A program made the position numbers and the translations under genes. A model generated the notes under the pieces. The model saw nothing but the letters and a program-made list of their open reading frames with translations. It made no database searches and was not told the DNA's origin. 64,000 nucleotides of DNA from Muraenolepis orangiensis (taxonomy: Eukaryota; Chordata; Actinopteri; Gadiformes; Muraenolepididae): assembly GCA_027704905.1 (NCBI GenBank), contig JANIIK010000743.1:97990-161989 (forward strand), written 5' to 3'. Positions 18,323-30,656 of the stretch are shown piece after piece. Each line of letters starts with the position of its first letter. Within the stretch, counting starts at the first letter, position 1.

Positions 18323-18517
18323 ATCAGAATCAGAAAGTGTTTTATTGCCGTATTCCGTTGTAAAAACACACATTGGAATTTGACACGAGTCACAACACAG
18401 AAACGTGTCAAACAAAACAGGACAGACAAGGAAAAACTATAAGTCCAGTGATAATTTAGCATTTTAAAATATAAATATAAATATAAATATAAATATAGAT
18501 ATAAATATAAATATAAT
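18323..18517 (-). mobile_element. Retroposon end with AAATAT tail (A-type clusters)
   Basis: ATCAGAATCAGAAAGTG then TTTATTGCCGTATTCCG is a fish retroposon 3'-end signature read in reverse, ending in (AAATAT)n. The same sequence is at 41700 in cluster 3 and is absent from clusters 2 and 4. Confidence 0.5.
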
Positions 18518-19133
18518 TAAAGCTGCGAGCAGCGTTGAACGGGTCTGAGTTCTGGCGGCCGCTTTTCAGGAAAACTCACTATCGTCATATTGAGGTGTTG
18601 AGGGCCGGACCGTTGACTGTCATCTGTCTGGTGCCGTTTGGACGATTTTCCATTGAGTTAAGACAACATTGTGTTCGAGCGAAGGCGAAATTTGGCGCCC
18701 AATCACGGCTACGCCGTGCGAAAGAAAAAAATTCTGTGGATAACTTAAGGTCGCCCATGTCTCGAGACACTACCCGACAAATTTGGAGTCTGTCGGATAA
18801 AGTCCCTAGGAGGAGTTCGTTAAAGTGCGGAGGTTGGAAAACCCTCCAAGAGACTTTTTTGTTTGTCTCTGCACCCTAGATATGCGTACCGAGTTTCGTT
18901 CGTTTACGTGAAAGTTAAAGTGTCGGGGAGTTAACGTTAAAAACGGAAGTGGGCGTGGCCTACGCAATTTTGGACGCAAAGTTCCGGAAGCAATTACACA
19001 TCTTAGTTGCGACACTTCTGACGCGCGTGCAAAATTTGGTGAGTTTTCACATATGTTGCGGGGGTCAAACGTGCGCTAAAATACAGATTTCAATAGGGTC
19101 TTCGACGACTTCAGTCTTAGTCTCAGACCCTAA
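18518..19133. mobile_element. Unclassified 0.6-kb insert private to cluster 1
   Basis: Inserted in the (AAATAT)n run: it begins AAAGCTGCGAGCAGCG, ends CTCAGACCCT, and the run resumes as AAATATAAGTATTGG. Cluster 3 has the uninterrupted run. It is richer in CpG than its surroundings. A 114-codon ORF (18535-18879) shows no known domain. Family not recognised. Confidence 0.5.
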
Positions 19134-19515
19134 ATATAAGTATTGGTCAGTATGTGTGGGTGTATGAGGCCTGGTCCAGTGGGGGGTCTTCAGAGGGGGG
19201 GCCTCCTGCTGGAGGGGAGAGGAGCAGAGAGACTGGGGCCTGGGTGAGAGGAGGGGTCCAGACTAAACACAACTAGACTAAAACAATACAAGGCTAAACA
19301 ATATGGACACTAATATTCACTAGCAGACTAAGTCCAGTGCACATTTAGCATTTTAATCTAAATCTAAATCTAAAGTATAAATATTGTCTGTATGAATGTA
19401 TGTGTGGGTGTATGATGGCTGGGTCCAGTGGGAGGGGGTAGGGGTGGGGAGGGTAGGGGGGCAGGGGGATGTTCAGAGGGGTAGGCGGGCCTCGTTGACG
19501 AGGCTGGAGGCCGTG
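19134..19515 (-). mobile_element. Retroposon body fragment, cluster 1
   Basis: GC-rich text such as CTCCTGCTGGAGGGGAG, GACTGGGGCCTGGGTGAG and CGTTGACGAGGCTGGAGGCC, typical of the untranslated part of a fish LINE-type element. The cluster 3 copy (42060-42575) is longer. No ORF survives. Confidence 0.45.
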
Positions 19516-19519
19516 GGGA

Positions 19520-19775
19520 AGAAGCTACCACATATTACATACAACTACTACCTCAACTACCACATATTACATACAACTACTACCTCAACTACAACATATT
19601 ACATACAACTACTACCTCAACTACCACATATTACAAACAACTACTACCTCAACTCTCAACTACAACATATTATATACAGCAACTACCTTGACTACCACAT
19701 ATTATATAAAACTACAACATATCGTACACAACTACCTCAACTACCACATATTATATACAACTACTACATCATTGA
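19520..19775. repeat. 32-bp satellite before block B, cluster 2 side
   Basis: Eight or so satellite units (CTACCACATATTACATACAA type), ending where block B starts with GACTCACAGTTTTGG. Confidence 0.9.
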
Positions 19776-19851
19776 CTCACAGTTTTGGATTCACTCTTTG
19801 TAGTAATGGCTCTGGTTTGACACAAGAGGGCACCACTGAGCCGGTATGGAG

Positions 19852-19893
<42 letters not shown>

Positions 19894-20630
19894 CTTTCAC
19901 TGTAATCTCCAGAGACTCTTCTGAAAACCTCCACTGACTTCCTGTCCCTCTAGAGACCCAGGTGGGCGTCAGCTAAAACTGGAGATCATTTGAATAGCTA
20001 CGGTTCACTGCTCACAGAATACGGTTAATGAACCACATCTTTAAGAGATGATGTCGGTTTGGTCTTTGACTAATAAACTCAACCATGATTAATATGGAAC
20101 TGTTTCCACCACTCAGCATGCTAGGGATCCTCTGTCTCCGTGAGAGATACTGAATGTCTTTCCAGACGTACTTCTACACGTTTCTAAGTTGGTATGTGTG
20201 TAACAGTCAGTGTCCAGCACTGACCACTGACTGTTACTGTTACTATTACTGGAACTGACCACCTCCGGCACGAGAGGCCACGTTCTAACGTGAGAGCTCA
20301 AACCCACAGGCCCTAGCTTCATCGCTAGAACGTCTATTTAGGTGTGGGGGAGTGAGGTTTACCACTGCACAGCGCCACCTGCTGGCGTCTGTTACATGTG
20401 CAGAAACCTGGACACCCTGAACTACTGTTTGATGAAGTGACATGAAGTCAGTCTGAAACACATGGGTCATTTCAGCAGCAGTGTCTCTATGACTGACACT
20501 GGTCCACTGGATCCAGTGAACACACCTTCCAAGAAGAGCCACACAAGCAACACTTTGGTCCTTCAGAGATGAGACAAACCACAGCTTTACCCTTCATTCA
20601 AACGGCTGGTCAAATATTGAATGAAGGAAT
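19776..20630. promoter_or_regulatory. Conserved block B, 3' of C2 (candidate 3' enhancer)
   Basis: About 850 bases kept 3' of C2, C3, C4 and C5, ending roughly 85 bases beyond the polyadenylation signal. It contains an E-box in GCGCCACCTGCTGGCG, a (CA)n run at 19853-19891 and text paralogous to block A. A conserved position 3' of a light-chain C gene is where kappa and lambda 3' enhancers lie; this role is inferred only. Cluster 1's own block B lies mostly left of the window. Confidence 0.35.
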
Positions 20631-20714
20631 AGAAGAGGTGTTATACTTGTTAGAGCGTGGACAGAAGATATACCATCACAAATGATGACAATTAATTATT
20701 GTTTTTTTTACATC

Positions 20715-20720
20715 TTTATT
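20715..20720 (-). terminator. Polyadenylation signal of IgL C2
   Basis: AATAAA on the minus strand, same spacing from the stop codon as in C1. Confidence 0.65.
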
Positions 20721-20905
20721 AAATGTTCAACATGTGACAAACTCAAGCAAAGGGGTAACAGACCATGGAGCGTAATGCTAATGGCTCAAAGACATGTTAT
20801 ATTGATGGAGGTCATCAGAAGCTGCAGCTACCTTAGACAGAGAGATAGAAAGCAGACGTGTCAGAGGAGATTTGTATTCTACACTACTTCCATGCTGGAG
20901 CCTCT

Positions 20906-21228
20906 CTACTCTGAACACTGGTCAGGATTCAGGGTTTGAGTGACAGGCGTCTGGCCGCTCCTACTGGCCTCACAGCTCACTGAGCCCGCCTTCTTCCACT
21001 GGTCCGCAGGGAGGGTCAGGGCGCTGCTCCGGCTGTAGGTGCCATCTTTCCCCAGGACCCCCGGGCTATCCGACACCCCGGCAGACCTGCTGCTGCCCCC
21101 CACCTTCCAGCCAAGCTTCCAGTCTGAGGGGAAGCCCCCAGTGGCCAAACACAGCAGTGCAGCCCTGCCCTGCTCCAGCTCCACTCTGGAGGGAGGAAGG
21201 AGGCTCAGCGTGGGCTGAACCACTCCCA
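20906..21228 (-). CDS. Ig light-chain constant exon, cluster 2 (C2)
   Basis: Intact 106-codon constant domain with C26, W40, C85 and C104, acceptor AG at 21229-21230 and TAG stop. Its protein is identical to C4. It differs from C1 at two residues (R47 for M, G62 for A). It is expected to splice from J2, about 960 bases upstream. Confidence 0.92.
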
Positions 21229-21430
21229 CTGGAAGAGAGAGAGAGAGAGGAGACAAGTGGACAACTGGCTCCCTTAACATGGCCGCTCATAGGGAGCACA
21301 GAGGACTGGAAGATTCTGTCTACAGAAACGGTTGTAGTTGAAATGTGGAAATTAATATAAATGAAACCATGACATATTTTATTGTTTGAAACATTTAAAT
21401 GTGTCATGTATTTATTTCTAAATCTTAAAT

Positions 21431-21665
21431 CCTCTTTATTGGTCTCATGTACACACAGTGAAATGTGTTTCTCTGCATTTAACCCATCCTAGTATTAGGA
21501 GCAGTGGGCAGCTATTGTATATACAGCACTAGGGGAGCAGGGTAAGGGTCTGGTGCCTTGCTCATGGGCACCTCGGCAGTGCCCAGGTGTTTCGGGGACT
21601 TGAACCGGGGACCTTCTGGTTCCCGAGCCAAGTCTCAAAAGACAGAGCTATCCACCAGCAAATTT
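21431..21665 (-). mobile_element. tRNA-derived SINE in the J2-C2 intron
   Basis: Same SINE as in cluster 1, here with the consensus Pol III B box GGTTCAAGTCC on the minus strand. Confidence 0.75.
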
Positions 21666-21722
21666 ATATCAATTTCCACATTAATTCTAAATGAATACAT
21701 GAGACTCATTGTAATTTGTCAA

Positions 21723-21856
21723 CAGCTGTCAGGTGGCAGAACTTCTTCAGATTCGTTTCTCACTTCCTTTTTCTTCTATTTAATTCAACGTTCGGCCAAA
21801 ACACTTCAGAATAATTTACAATGGGAACCTTTAAGCACAGAAATACATTTGCAAAT
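21723..21856. promoter_or_regulatory. Candidate J-C intronic enhancer, cluster 2
   Basis: E-boxes CAGCTG (21723-21728) and CAGGTG (21730-21735) and octamer-like ATTTGCAAAT (21847-21856), in the same spacing as cluster 1. Confidence 0.4.
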
Positions 21857-22190
21857 TAAATGTTCTATTCATTTAATTACGACTTTTTAGAAGTCTTAAC
21901 TGAACTTGAAGGATACTTGTTTGCCCATTTCATGAAGTACAAATAAATTCAATGATATGCTTAATAAATGATGAATGCTCATCATAATTAAATCATTACA
22001 AAAACAATGTAAATAATAACATTAAGTGACTGAATTAAATAATAATAGTCCACTGCTTTTAACAACCAAACATTTAGAAGTTTCAAAGTTTAGAATATAA
22101 ATTAAAAAAATGTGTTCTTCAGACCAATTTCGATATAAACTTAATGTTTAGGGAGTTATATCAGATAAAGTAAAGTGTCCTTGTACTTAC

Positions 22191-22228
22191 AGTCAACGGT
22201 GAGTTTGGTGCCTCCACCAAAAGTCCAC
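22191..22228 (-). CDS. Ig light-chain J segment, cluster 2 (J2)
   Basis: Encodes WTFGGGTKLTVD, the W-type J shared with cluster 4. Splice donor GTAAG follows. Its 5' coding end is GTGGA, so it lacks the GTTCA match to V that J1 and J3 have. Confidence 0.92.
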
Positions 22229-22267
22229 CACAGTGATACATCCTCAATAAGAGTCTGTACAAAAACC
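22229..22267 (-). other. J2 recombination signal, 23-bp spacer
   Basis: CACAGTG (22229-22235), 23 bases, ACAAAAACC (22259-22267) on the plus strand. Unchanged from J1. Confidence 0.93.
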
Positions 22268-22737
22268 TCCCTCCCATTGAAGACACATCTCACTGACACA
22301 TAGACACTAACTTATCACAGGAAACTATGAAGGAATTCACATTTGATCAACTCAAGCCCTGGTTAGTCACTTTTATGTGTGTGTTTGAAAGTATGGATTG
22401 TATTTATTCTACATGTATTATCATAAAATATTTGAAGGACATTTGATTATCTTAACACAACTACACTCACATAACTTAATTGTAATACAGATACATGAAT
22501 TTCAAAGATAATACTAGCATACATTATTTTATTTTTTATGAAACTAGCAATTCATTTTTATTTTAAAAAGTAGAAAATTTAAGAATGTCAAACAAACCAA
22601 GAAAAACATGAATTGGAAAAAAGTCTCAGATGATGAATTCTGATTGTTTGCAGCTAAATCCACATCGTATTCCATAAAGTGTGAATGTAGAAGAGATACA
22701 GAGGTCCTCCCAGAATGTATGCATTCACCCTAACCCC

Positions 22738-23267
22738 CATTGTGATGAGTGGAAATAGGTGGTTCACTCTCACTCCCAGTGTGATGAGTGGAAACAGGTG
22801 GTTCACTCTCACCCCCAGTGTGATGAGTGGAAACAGGTGGTTCACTCTCACCCCCAGTGTGATGAGTGGAAACAGGTGCTTCACTCTCACCCCCAGTGTG
22901 ATAAGTGGAAACAGGTGGTTCACTCTCACCCCCAGTGTGATGAGTGGAAACAGGTGGTTCACTCTCACCCCCAGTGTGATGAATGGAAACAGGTGGTTCA
23001 CTCTTACCCCCAGTGCGATGAGTGGAAACAGGTGGTTCACTCTCACCCCCAGTGTGATGAGTGGAAACAGGTGGTTCACTCTTACCCCCAGTGTGATGAG
23101 TGGAAACAGGTGGTTCACTCTCACCCCCAGTGTGATGAGTGGAAACAGGTGCTTCACTCTCACCCCCAGTGTGATGAGTGGAAACAGGTGCTTCACTCTC
23201 ACCCCCAGTGTGATGAGTGGAAACAGGTGCTTCACTCTCACCCCCAGTGTGATGAGTGGAAACAGGT
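22738..23267. repeat. 39-bp minisatellite 5' of V2, 14 copies
   Basis: Same unit as in cluster 1. Twelve copies keep CAGGTG; the first has TAGGTG and the last CAGGTC. Four internal copies carry GGTGCTTCAC in place of GGTGGTTCAC. Confidence 0.95.
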
Positions 23268-23286
23268 CATTTCCATACAGAGGAAG

Positions 23287-23331
23287 CTTTGCATGCTGAG
23301 CTGAAACTGGGCTTCTGAGAGGGTTTAAAAG
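23287..23331 (+). promoter_or_regulatory. V2 promoter
   Basis: Octamer-like CTTTGCAT (23287-23294) and TATA-like TTTAAAAG (23324-23331), at the same distance from the ATG as in V1. Confidence 0.65.
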
Positions 23332-23395
23332 TCCTCTGAGTTCAACACTGCAGGACTCTGAGCTGTCACTCAACCCCCCAGAAACCGTGGCAACC

Positions 23396-23870
23396 ATGAA
23401 CCACCTCACCATCCTTTTCTGGACAGTGGTCTGTGGATCCTTAACAGGTGGGTTCATTCCTCTCCATCCACATGTGGACCACCCGTCTGTGTTTGCTTGT
23501 GTTTTCTGTTGGATGACTCCATGTTATGTTTGTTTGTTTTCTATAGGAACCAGCAGTCAGGTGACTGTGACCCAGCCACCAGTAGTGACTTTTACTGCAG
23601 GATCCAGAGTCACTCTGACCTGTAAAACCAACCCAGCGGTTTACAGTGATGGTAATGGTAATTACATATTCTGGTACCAACAGAAACCCGGAGAAGCCCC
23701 CAAGCTCATCATGAAATATACAAGCCAACTTGTATCACCAACACCAGCTCAGTTTAGTGGCAGTGGAGGCAGCACTGACTTCTCACTGACCATCGCCGGA
23801 GCCCAGCCTGAAGACGCAGCAGTTTATCACTGTCAGAGTCTCCACCACCTTAACAGTGTTTGGGTGTTCA
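23396..23870 (+). CDS. Ig kappa-like V gene, cluster 2 (V2)
   Basis: Leader 23396-23447, 99-bp intron, V exon 23547-23870. Intact, with C25, W42 and C95. CDR1 carries YSDGNGNY, the CDR2 side LIMKYTSQL, and germline CDR3 QSLHHLNSVWVF. The predicted protein is identical to V4. Framework differences from V1 are few (for example Q68 for R and G84 for E); most changes fall in the CDRs. Expected to join J2 by inversion over about 1.6 kb. Confidence 0.93.
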
Positions 23871-23898
23871 CACAGTGATTGAGAGCCGTACATAAACC
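23871..23898 (+). other. V2 recombination signal, 12-bp spacer
   Basis: CACAGTG, 12 bases, ACATAAACC (nonamer 23890-23898). Confidence 0.95.
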
Positions 23899-24059
23899 TC
23901 CCTCAGTCAGACTGTGTAGTCACTGAGTCGTTACAGCAGGAACCTGCTAAAGCTGCTGAGGGGGAAGAGACTCTGACACAGAGCACTGAGCACAGAGCTG
24001 CTCTAACCAGGGGCCTCAACCAAGAACCAGCTTTATACTGCTCTACACTATGAACTATA

Positions 24060-27000
24060 CAGATACTACCTCAACTACCACATGTTATATACTACTACCT
24101 CAACTACCACATGGTATATACTACTACTACCTCATCTACCACATGTTATATACTACTACTAACTCAACTACCACATGTTATATACTACTACTAACTCAAC
24201 TACCACATGTTATATACTACTACTAACTCAACTACCACATGTTATATACTACTACTAACTCAACTACCACATGTTATATACTACTACTAACTCAACTACC
24301 ACATGTTATATACTACTACTACCTCAACTACCACATGTTATATACTACTACTAACTCAACTACCACATGTTATATACTACTACTACCTCAACTACCACAT
24401 GTTATATACTACTACTAACTCAACTACCACATGTTATATACTACTACTACTAACTCAACTACCACATATTATATACTACTACTACCTCAACTACCACATG
24501 TTACATACTACTACTACCTCAACTACCACATGTTATATACTACTACTACCTCAACTACCACATGTTATATACTACTACTAACTCAACTACCACATGTTAT
24601 ATTCTACTACTACCTCAACTACCACATGTTATATACTACTACTACCTCAACTACCACATGTTATATACTACTACTAACTCAACTACCACATGTTATATTC
24701 TACTACTACCTCAACTACCACATGTTATATTCTACTACTAACTCAACTACCACATGTTATATACTACTACTACCTCAACTACCACATGTTATATACTACT
24801 ACTAACTCAACTACCACATGTTATATACTACTACTAACTCAACTACCACATGTTATATTCTACTACTACCTCAACTACCACATGTTATATTCTACTACTA
24901 CCTCAACTACCACATGTTACATACTACTACTACCTCAACTACCACATGTTATATACTACTACTACCTCAACTACCACATGTTATATACTACTACTAACTC
25001 AACTACCACATGTTACATACTACTACTACCTCAACTACCACATGTTATATACTACTACTACCTCAACTACCACATGTTATATACTACTACTACCTCAACT
25101 ACCACATGTTATATACTACTACTACCTCAACTACCACATGTTATATACTACTACTAACTCAACTACCACATGTTATATTCTACTACTACCTCAACTACCA
25201 CATGTTATATTCTACTACTACCTCAACTACCACATGTTACATACTACTACTACCTCAACTACCACATGTTATATACTACTACTACCTCAACTACCACATG
25301 TTATATACTACTACTAACTCAACTACCACATGTTATATACTACTACTACCTCAACTACCACATGTTATATACTACTACTAACTCAACTACCACATGTTAT
25401 ATACTACTACTACTAACTCAACTACCACATGTTATATACTACTACTAACTCAACTAACACATATTATATACTACTACTAACTCAACTAACACATATTATA
25501 TACTACTACTAACTCAACTACCACATGTTATATACGACTACTAACTCAACTACCACATGTTATATACGACTACTAACTCAACTACCACATGTTATATACT
25601 ACTACTACCTCAACTACCACATATTATATACTACTACTAACTCAACTACCACATATTATATACTACTACTAACTCAACTAACACATATTATATACTACTA
25701 CTAACTAAACTACCACATATTATATACTACTACTAACTCAACTAACACATATTATATACTACTACTAACTCAACTAACACATATTATATACTACTACTAC
25801 TACCTCAACTACCACATATGATATACTACTACTAACTCAACTACCACATATGATATACAACTACTAACTCAACTACCACATATTATATACTACTACTAAC
25901 TCAACTAACACATATTATATACTACTACTAACTCAACTACCACATGTTATATACTACTACTAACTCAACTACCACATATTATATACAACTACTACTACCT
26001 CAACTACCACATATTATATACTACTACTACTAACTGAACTACCACATATTATATACTACTACTACAAACTGAATTACCACATATTATATACTACTACAAC
26101 CCCAACTACCACATATGTTATACAACTAGAACCTCAACTACAACATATTATATATAACTTCTTAAACCGCCACAAATGACTTACAGCTACTACCTCCACT
26201 ACCACATATGATATACACAAGTACTACCTTGACTATCACATACTAAATAAACCATCTCAACTCCTAATAATTATACACATAACTACCACCTAAATTACCA
26301 CAAATGACATACAACTACAACATATTTAATACTAATGCTACCTCAATTACAATGTATTACACAAAATGACATACAAATAGTACCTCAACTTGACCTTACT
26401 AACATACAACTGCTTGAGCAGAGGGGGGGCAGCAGGGGGGTGGGCAGCAGAGGGGGGGGGGGAGCAATATACAACTACTACCTCAACTACAACATATTAT
26501 ATACTACTACTACCTCAACTAACACATATTATATACTACTACTAACTCAACTACCACATATTATATACTACTACTAACTCAACTAACACATATTATATAC
26601 TACTACTAACTAAACTACCACATATTATATACTACTACTAACTCAACTAACACATATTATATACTACTACTAACTCAACTAACACATATTATATACTACT
26701 ACTACTACCTCAACTACCACATATGATATACTACTACTAACTCAACTACCACATATGATATACAACTACTAACTCAACTACCACATATTATATACTACTA
26801 CTAACTCAACTAACACATATTATATACTACTACTAACTCAACTACCACATGTTATATACTACTACTAACTCAACTACCACATATTATATACAACTACTAC
26901 TACCTCAACTACCACATATTATATACTACTACTACTAACTGAACTACCACATATTATATACTACTACTACAAACTGAATTACCACATATTATATACTACT

Positions 27001-27685
27001 ACAACCCCAACTACCACATATGTTATACAACTAGAACCTCAACTACAACATATTATATATAACTTCTTAAACCGCCACAAATGACTTACAGCTACTACCT
27101 CCACTACCACATATGATATACACAAGTACTACCTTGACTATCACATACTAAATAAACCATCTCAACTCCTAATAATTATACACATAACTACCACCTAAAT
27201 TACCACAAATGACATACAACTACAACATATTTAATACTAATGCTACCTCAATTACAATGTATTACACAAAATGACATACAAATAGTACCTCAACTTGACC
27301 TTACTAACATACAACTGCTTGAGCAGAGGGGGGGGCAGCAGGGGGGTGGGCAGCAGAGGGGGGGGGGGAGCAATATACAACTACTACCTCAACTACAACA
27401 TATTATATACTACTACTAATTCAACTACCAGATATTATATACTACTACTAACTCAACTAACAGATATTATATACTACTACTAACTCAACTACAACATATT
27501 ATATACTACTACTAACTCAACTACCACATATTATATACAACTACTACCTCAATTACCACAAATGACATACAACTACTACCTCAACTACAACATATTTAAT
27601 ACTAATGCTACCTCAACTACAATGTATTACATACAACTACTACCTCAACTACCACATATTATATACAACTACTACCTCAACTCCC
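24060..27685. repeat. Long 32-bp satellite array, cluster 2
   Basis: About 3.6 kb of the satellite, much longer than in clusters 1 and 3. It is homogeneous near V2 (CACATGTTATA form) and more varied to the right (CACATATTATA form, with G-rich interruptions at about 26421-26461 and 27328-27368). It includes a 905-bp tandem duplication. Confidence 0.96.
25610..27420. repeat. 905-bp tandem duplication inside the satellite
   Basis: Marker text CTAACTAAACTACCAC occurs at 25701 and 26606, and TGCTTGAGCAGAG at 26411 and 27316, both 905 bases apart. Cluster 4 has only one copy of this stretch. Outer limits are approximate because the repeat blurs the junctions. Confidence 0.85.
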
Positions 27686-28455
27686 ACTAACCCCGTCTCT
27701 GTGGTGAGCGGTGGCTGTCCTCTGTGCTACATCTCTCCCAGCCCATGTGGAGGGCCTTGTCAGCCTGGTCACTCCACAATACACTTTGCTCTGTTTACCC
27801 CCTTCAAGAAAGTTCAACACAACAACACCACTTGGCTCCTCATAATCACAAAGCTTCTATCTTGGACTCTATCTTGGATTCCGAGCCGAGCCTCGGTCCA
27901 CCCTCATAGCCTCATCCTGGCGGCTAAGCATGCCAAGAGGAACAACACTAAACACTAGCCTCTGTCTGCTACCAGGCTGACCCAATGACAAGCAGACTAG
28001 TCCTGAAGCTGTAAGCTATTATTAAAGATGGACCTGAGCAGAGTTTAGTTCATGGAATCACTGGTTATGGTAATGACTCTGGTTTGACACTAGAGGGAAG
28101 CGCTGACTTGGCTTGTGGACATGCACACATACTGCTATGACTGGAATCTCCAGAGACTCTTATGAGAACATCAGCCCTACATTTCCACTAGCATTTAGTC
28201 CCTCAAGAGACACAGCTGCACATCTGCTGAAAGAGGACATCATTTGAATCACTACAGTTTACTGCTAACAGAATATGTTTAATATACAACATCTTTTAGT
28301 GAGGTCAGTTTGGCCTTTGACTCATAGACAACCATGATAAATATGTTCCCACCACTCTGCCTCCTAGAGTTCCTACGTCTCCCTGAGAGATACTGAATGT
28401 CTTTTGAGACATAGTGTAGACATGTAGTTTCCCCTTCTGAATAAAGGATTGTTTT
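27685..28455. other. Conserved noncoding block A, cluster 2
   Basis: Matches the cluster 1 block but lacks about 135 bases near its right end, going directly from GAGATACTGAATGTCTTTT to the AATAAAGGATTG text. Confidence 0.6.
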
Positions 28456-28527
28456 TAATAATATGTATGTATTTATAATATGTATGTATGCATATATGTA
28501 TGTTCCATTTGTTTTTTCTTCTGTATA

Positions 28528-28673
28528 ATATGCATGTATGTATGTATGTATGTATGTATGTATGTATGTATGTATGTATGTATGTATGTATGTATGTATG
28601 TATGTATGTATGTATGTATGTATGTATGTATGTATGTGTGTATGTATGTATGTATGTATGTATGTATGTATGT
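28528..28673. repeat. (ATGT)n microsatellite, cluster 2
   Basis: About 36 ATGT units with one GTGT interruption. Source of overlapping false ORFs on both strands. Confidence 0.97.
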
Positions 28674-29033
28674 CATGGATTAAGTGAGGAACAATCAGGA
28701 ACAATCTGGTGAAGAGTGAGTGTGTGGAGGTTGGCTTAAATAGAATAGTTGAGATGCGTTGCAGGTGAAGGGTGAGAATTACCACGGGCTGATGCTGCCC
28801 TCTGGTGGAGGCAGGGTGAATAGTGATTGTGACAATGTATGTACAATGTATGTATACTATGTATGTATGTATGTAAGTATGTATGTGTGTATAATTTGTA
28901 TGTACGTACAGCATTTAAAATATGCATGAATGTATATTATGTGTATAATATGTATGTCCGTATGTATAATATGTACGTATGTATGTATGTATGTATGTAT
29001 GTATGTATGTATGTATGTATACTATGTATGTAT

Positions 29034-30080
29034 CAGTGGCGAAGCGTGTCTATCACAACTGGACCTTCTGTAGAGCAGGGGTTCCCCAACTTTTCAGCCC
29101 ACGACCCCCAAAATAACAGTGCTGGAGACTGGCGACCCCCCCGCTATCACCGTCCAACGGGGTGGGTAGGGGGGGGTAATCGCGATGGCGAACATAGTGT
29201 GAGGATTTTTTTCAATGATGATACTGTTGTGAATCTGTGGGAATCAGAATTCCTTTATTTGTCACTCACGTTATTATTAACAATAATAATAATAATACAA
29301 ATGATAAAAAATTAATAAAAAATAATAATAATAAAATTTAAAATTAATAAACCTCATAGGTCACATCAAGAGGATTCTGAAATAATCTCGCGACCCCCCC
29401 CCTCGGAGTCCCGCGACCCCCAACCCGTAGTCTGACGGACGTCACGGAGGAGTCACTTTGTGCCTTATCTCATTTAGGCAGATAAGATTGTCGCAGCCAA
29501 TTTCCAAGTGTACCATAGTTGGTAAAGCAGTGTCCATGTAGTGAAGTAACAGTCCATCATCTTCGCCTTCGCCATTTTGACATAGAATCCTATGTAGAAA
29601 CAACGTAGCACTACGCTAGATCCCCTCTCGCTCCAGCCAGTATACCTTCTAGCTCCCAATTGAGCTGTGGGGAAATCTGAAAGAATATGCCCATTGGCTA
29701 CAAATCACTATATGATTGGTTGATCAAATTGTCAATCCAAACGTACGCTCTCATTCAGTCTAAGGGCCAAAGTCATCGGGAATACTTTGGTTGAAGGATA
29801 TTCTTCCCAGCAATAGAAAAATATCTGATTGGTTGCATTGTTTTTCCAACACAAAACCACTCAAATGCGTCGTGCATGGACCGAGAAAGACAAACAAATC
29901 AACGTAACACTGTAATATAACAGATAACAACACAGATACGATGCTCATTTATTAATTTAATTTAAATTAGATTAAATTACATTCAATTGTATTACATTTT
30001 ATTAATCCAATTAATTCGTTTTTTTTGAGAGTTCCAGGGTCTTCTCTGAATACCTTGAAGCCCCTGACGCTTCACCACTG
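29034..30080. mobile_element. hAT-like nonautonomous element, cluster 2 copy
   Basis: 1047 bp with ends CAGTGGCGAAGCGTG and ACGCTTCACCACTG. It contains a different nested segment from cluster 1, opening AGCAGGGGTTCCCCAAC and closing with CGCGACCCCCAACCCG (about 29074-29432), itself transposon-like. Same length as the cluster 4 copy. Confidence 0.6.
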
Positions 30081-30082
30081 GT

Positions 30083-30235
30083 ATGTATAGTATGTACGTA
30101 TGTATGTATGTATGTATGTATGTATGTATGTATGTATGTATGTATGAATAATATGTATGTATAATATGTATGCATGTATGTAAAATATGTATGTTTGTAT
30201 AATATGTATGTATATTATGTATGTATGATATGCGT
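30083..30235. repeat. TATGTA repeat, cluster 2
   Basis: ATGT-type array directly right of the hAT-like element, much shorter than the cluster 1 counterpart. Confidence 0.93.
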
Positions 30236-30656
30236 GTTAAGGCCGTGAGTTTGATCCTCTGCCCGTTAGATTAGTCAGGTCCCAGGACTGTTATCAACCG
30301 GCCTGTTGAAGGCTCTCTCTAAACTGTTTTAATGTGTCACTTCCTTCCTTTCTAACTTGGTATATGGATCTATTCTGATGTGTAGGCTGAGGGTTTCATT
30401 TGAATGGTCCTGTATAGCATGTTGAGACTGTTAATGTCATAAAGGTTAGTATTTATCTATGTATTACTATGTGTTATTTAGTCACTAACCACTCAAAGTG
30501 AATTCACATACATGTCCTGCATGAATGCACTATTGTGAGTCACTTTGGACAAAGTGTCTGCTAAATGCCTGTAATGTAATGTAATGTAATGTAATGTAAT
30601 GTTATGTAATGTAATGTAATGTAATGTAATGTAATGTAATGTAATGTAATGAGCAG
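30236..30656 (+). mobile_element. SINE-like sequence with (TGTAA)n tail, cluster 2
   Basis: AGTCACTTTGGACAAAGTGT then CTGCTAAATGCCTGTAATG (about 30537-30575) matches the widespread 3' tail of fish V-SINE/HE1-type elements, and the (TGTAA)n run to about 30650 is its usual end. The left limit is uncertain. Confidence 0.6.

Noticed and set aside
22654..23457. Long minus-strand ORF with repeated HLFPLITLGVRVN units
   Set aside because: It is the 39-bp VNTR read in frame; 39 is divisible by three, so both strands stay open. The copies follow repeat number, not protein constraint, and the frame runs into the V promoter and leader.
24303..25448. Overlapping Tyr/Thr/Leu-rich ORFs (YYYLNYHMLYTTTTS type)
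   Set aside because: Products of the 32-bp satellite in all three frames; no start context, splice sites or conservation beyond the repeat.
28480..28712. CMYVCMYV and HTYIHTYI ORFs
   Set aside because: Translations of (ATGT)n. Likewise the CVCVCV and THTHTH frames over TG/CA runs and the Leu/Tyr frame over (AAATAT)n at 41683-42186.
28839..29315. 158-aa ORF, identical at 56862-57338
   Set aside because: Starts in the ATGT repeat and crosses into the hAT-like element; identical only because clusters 2 and 4 are near-identical.
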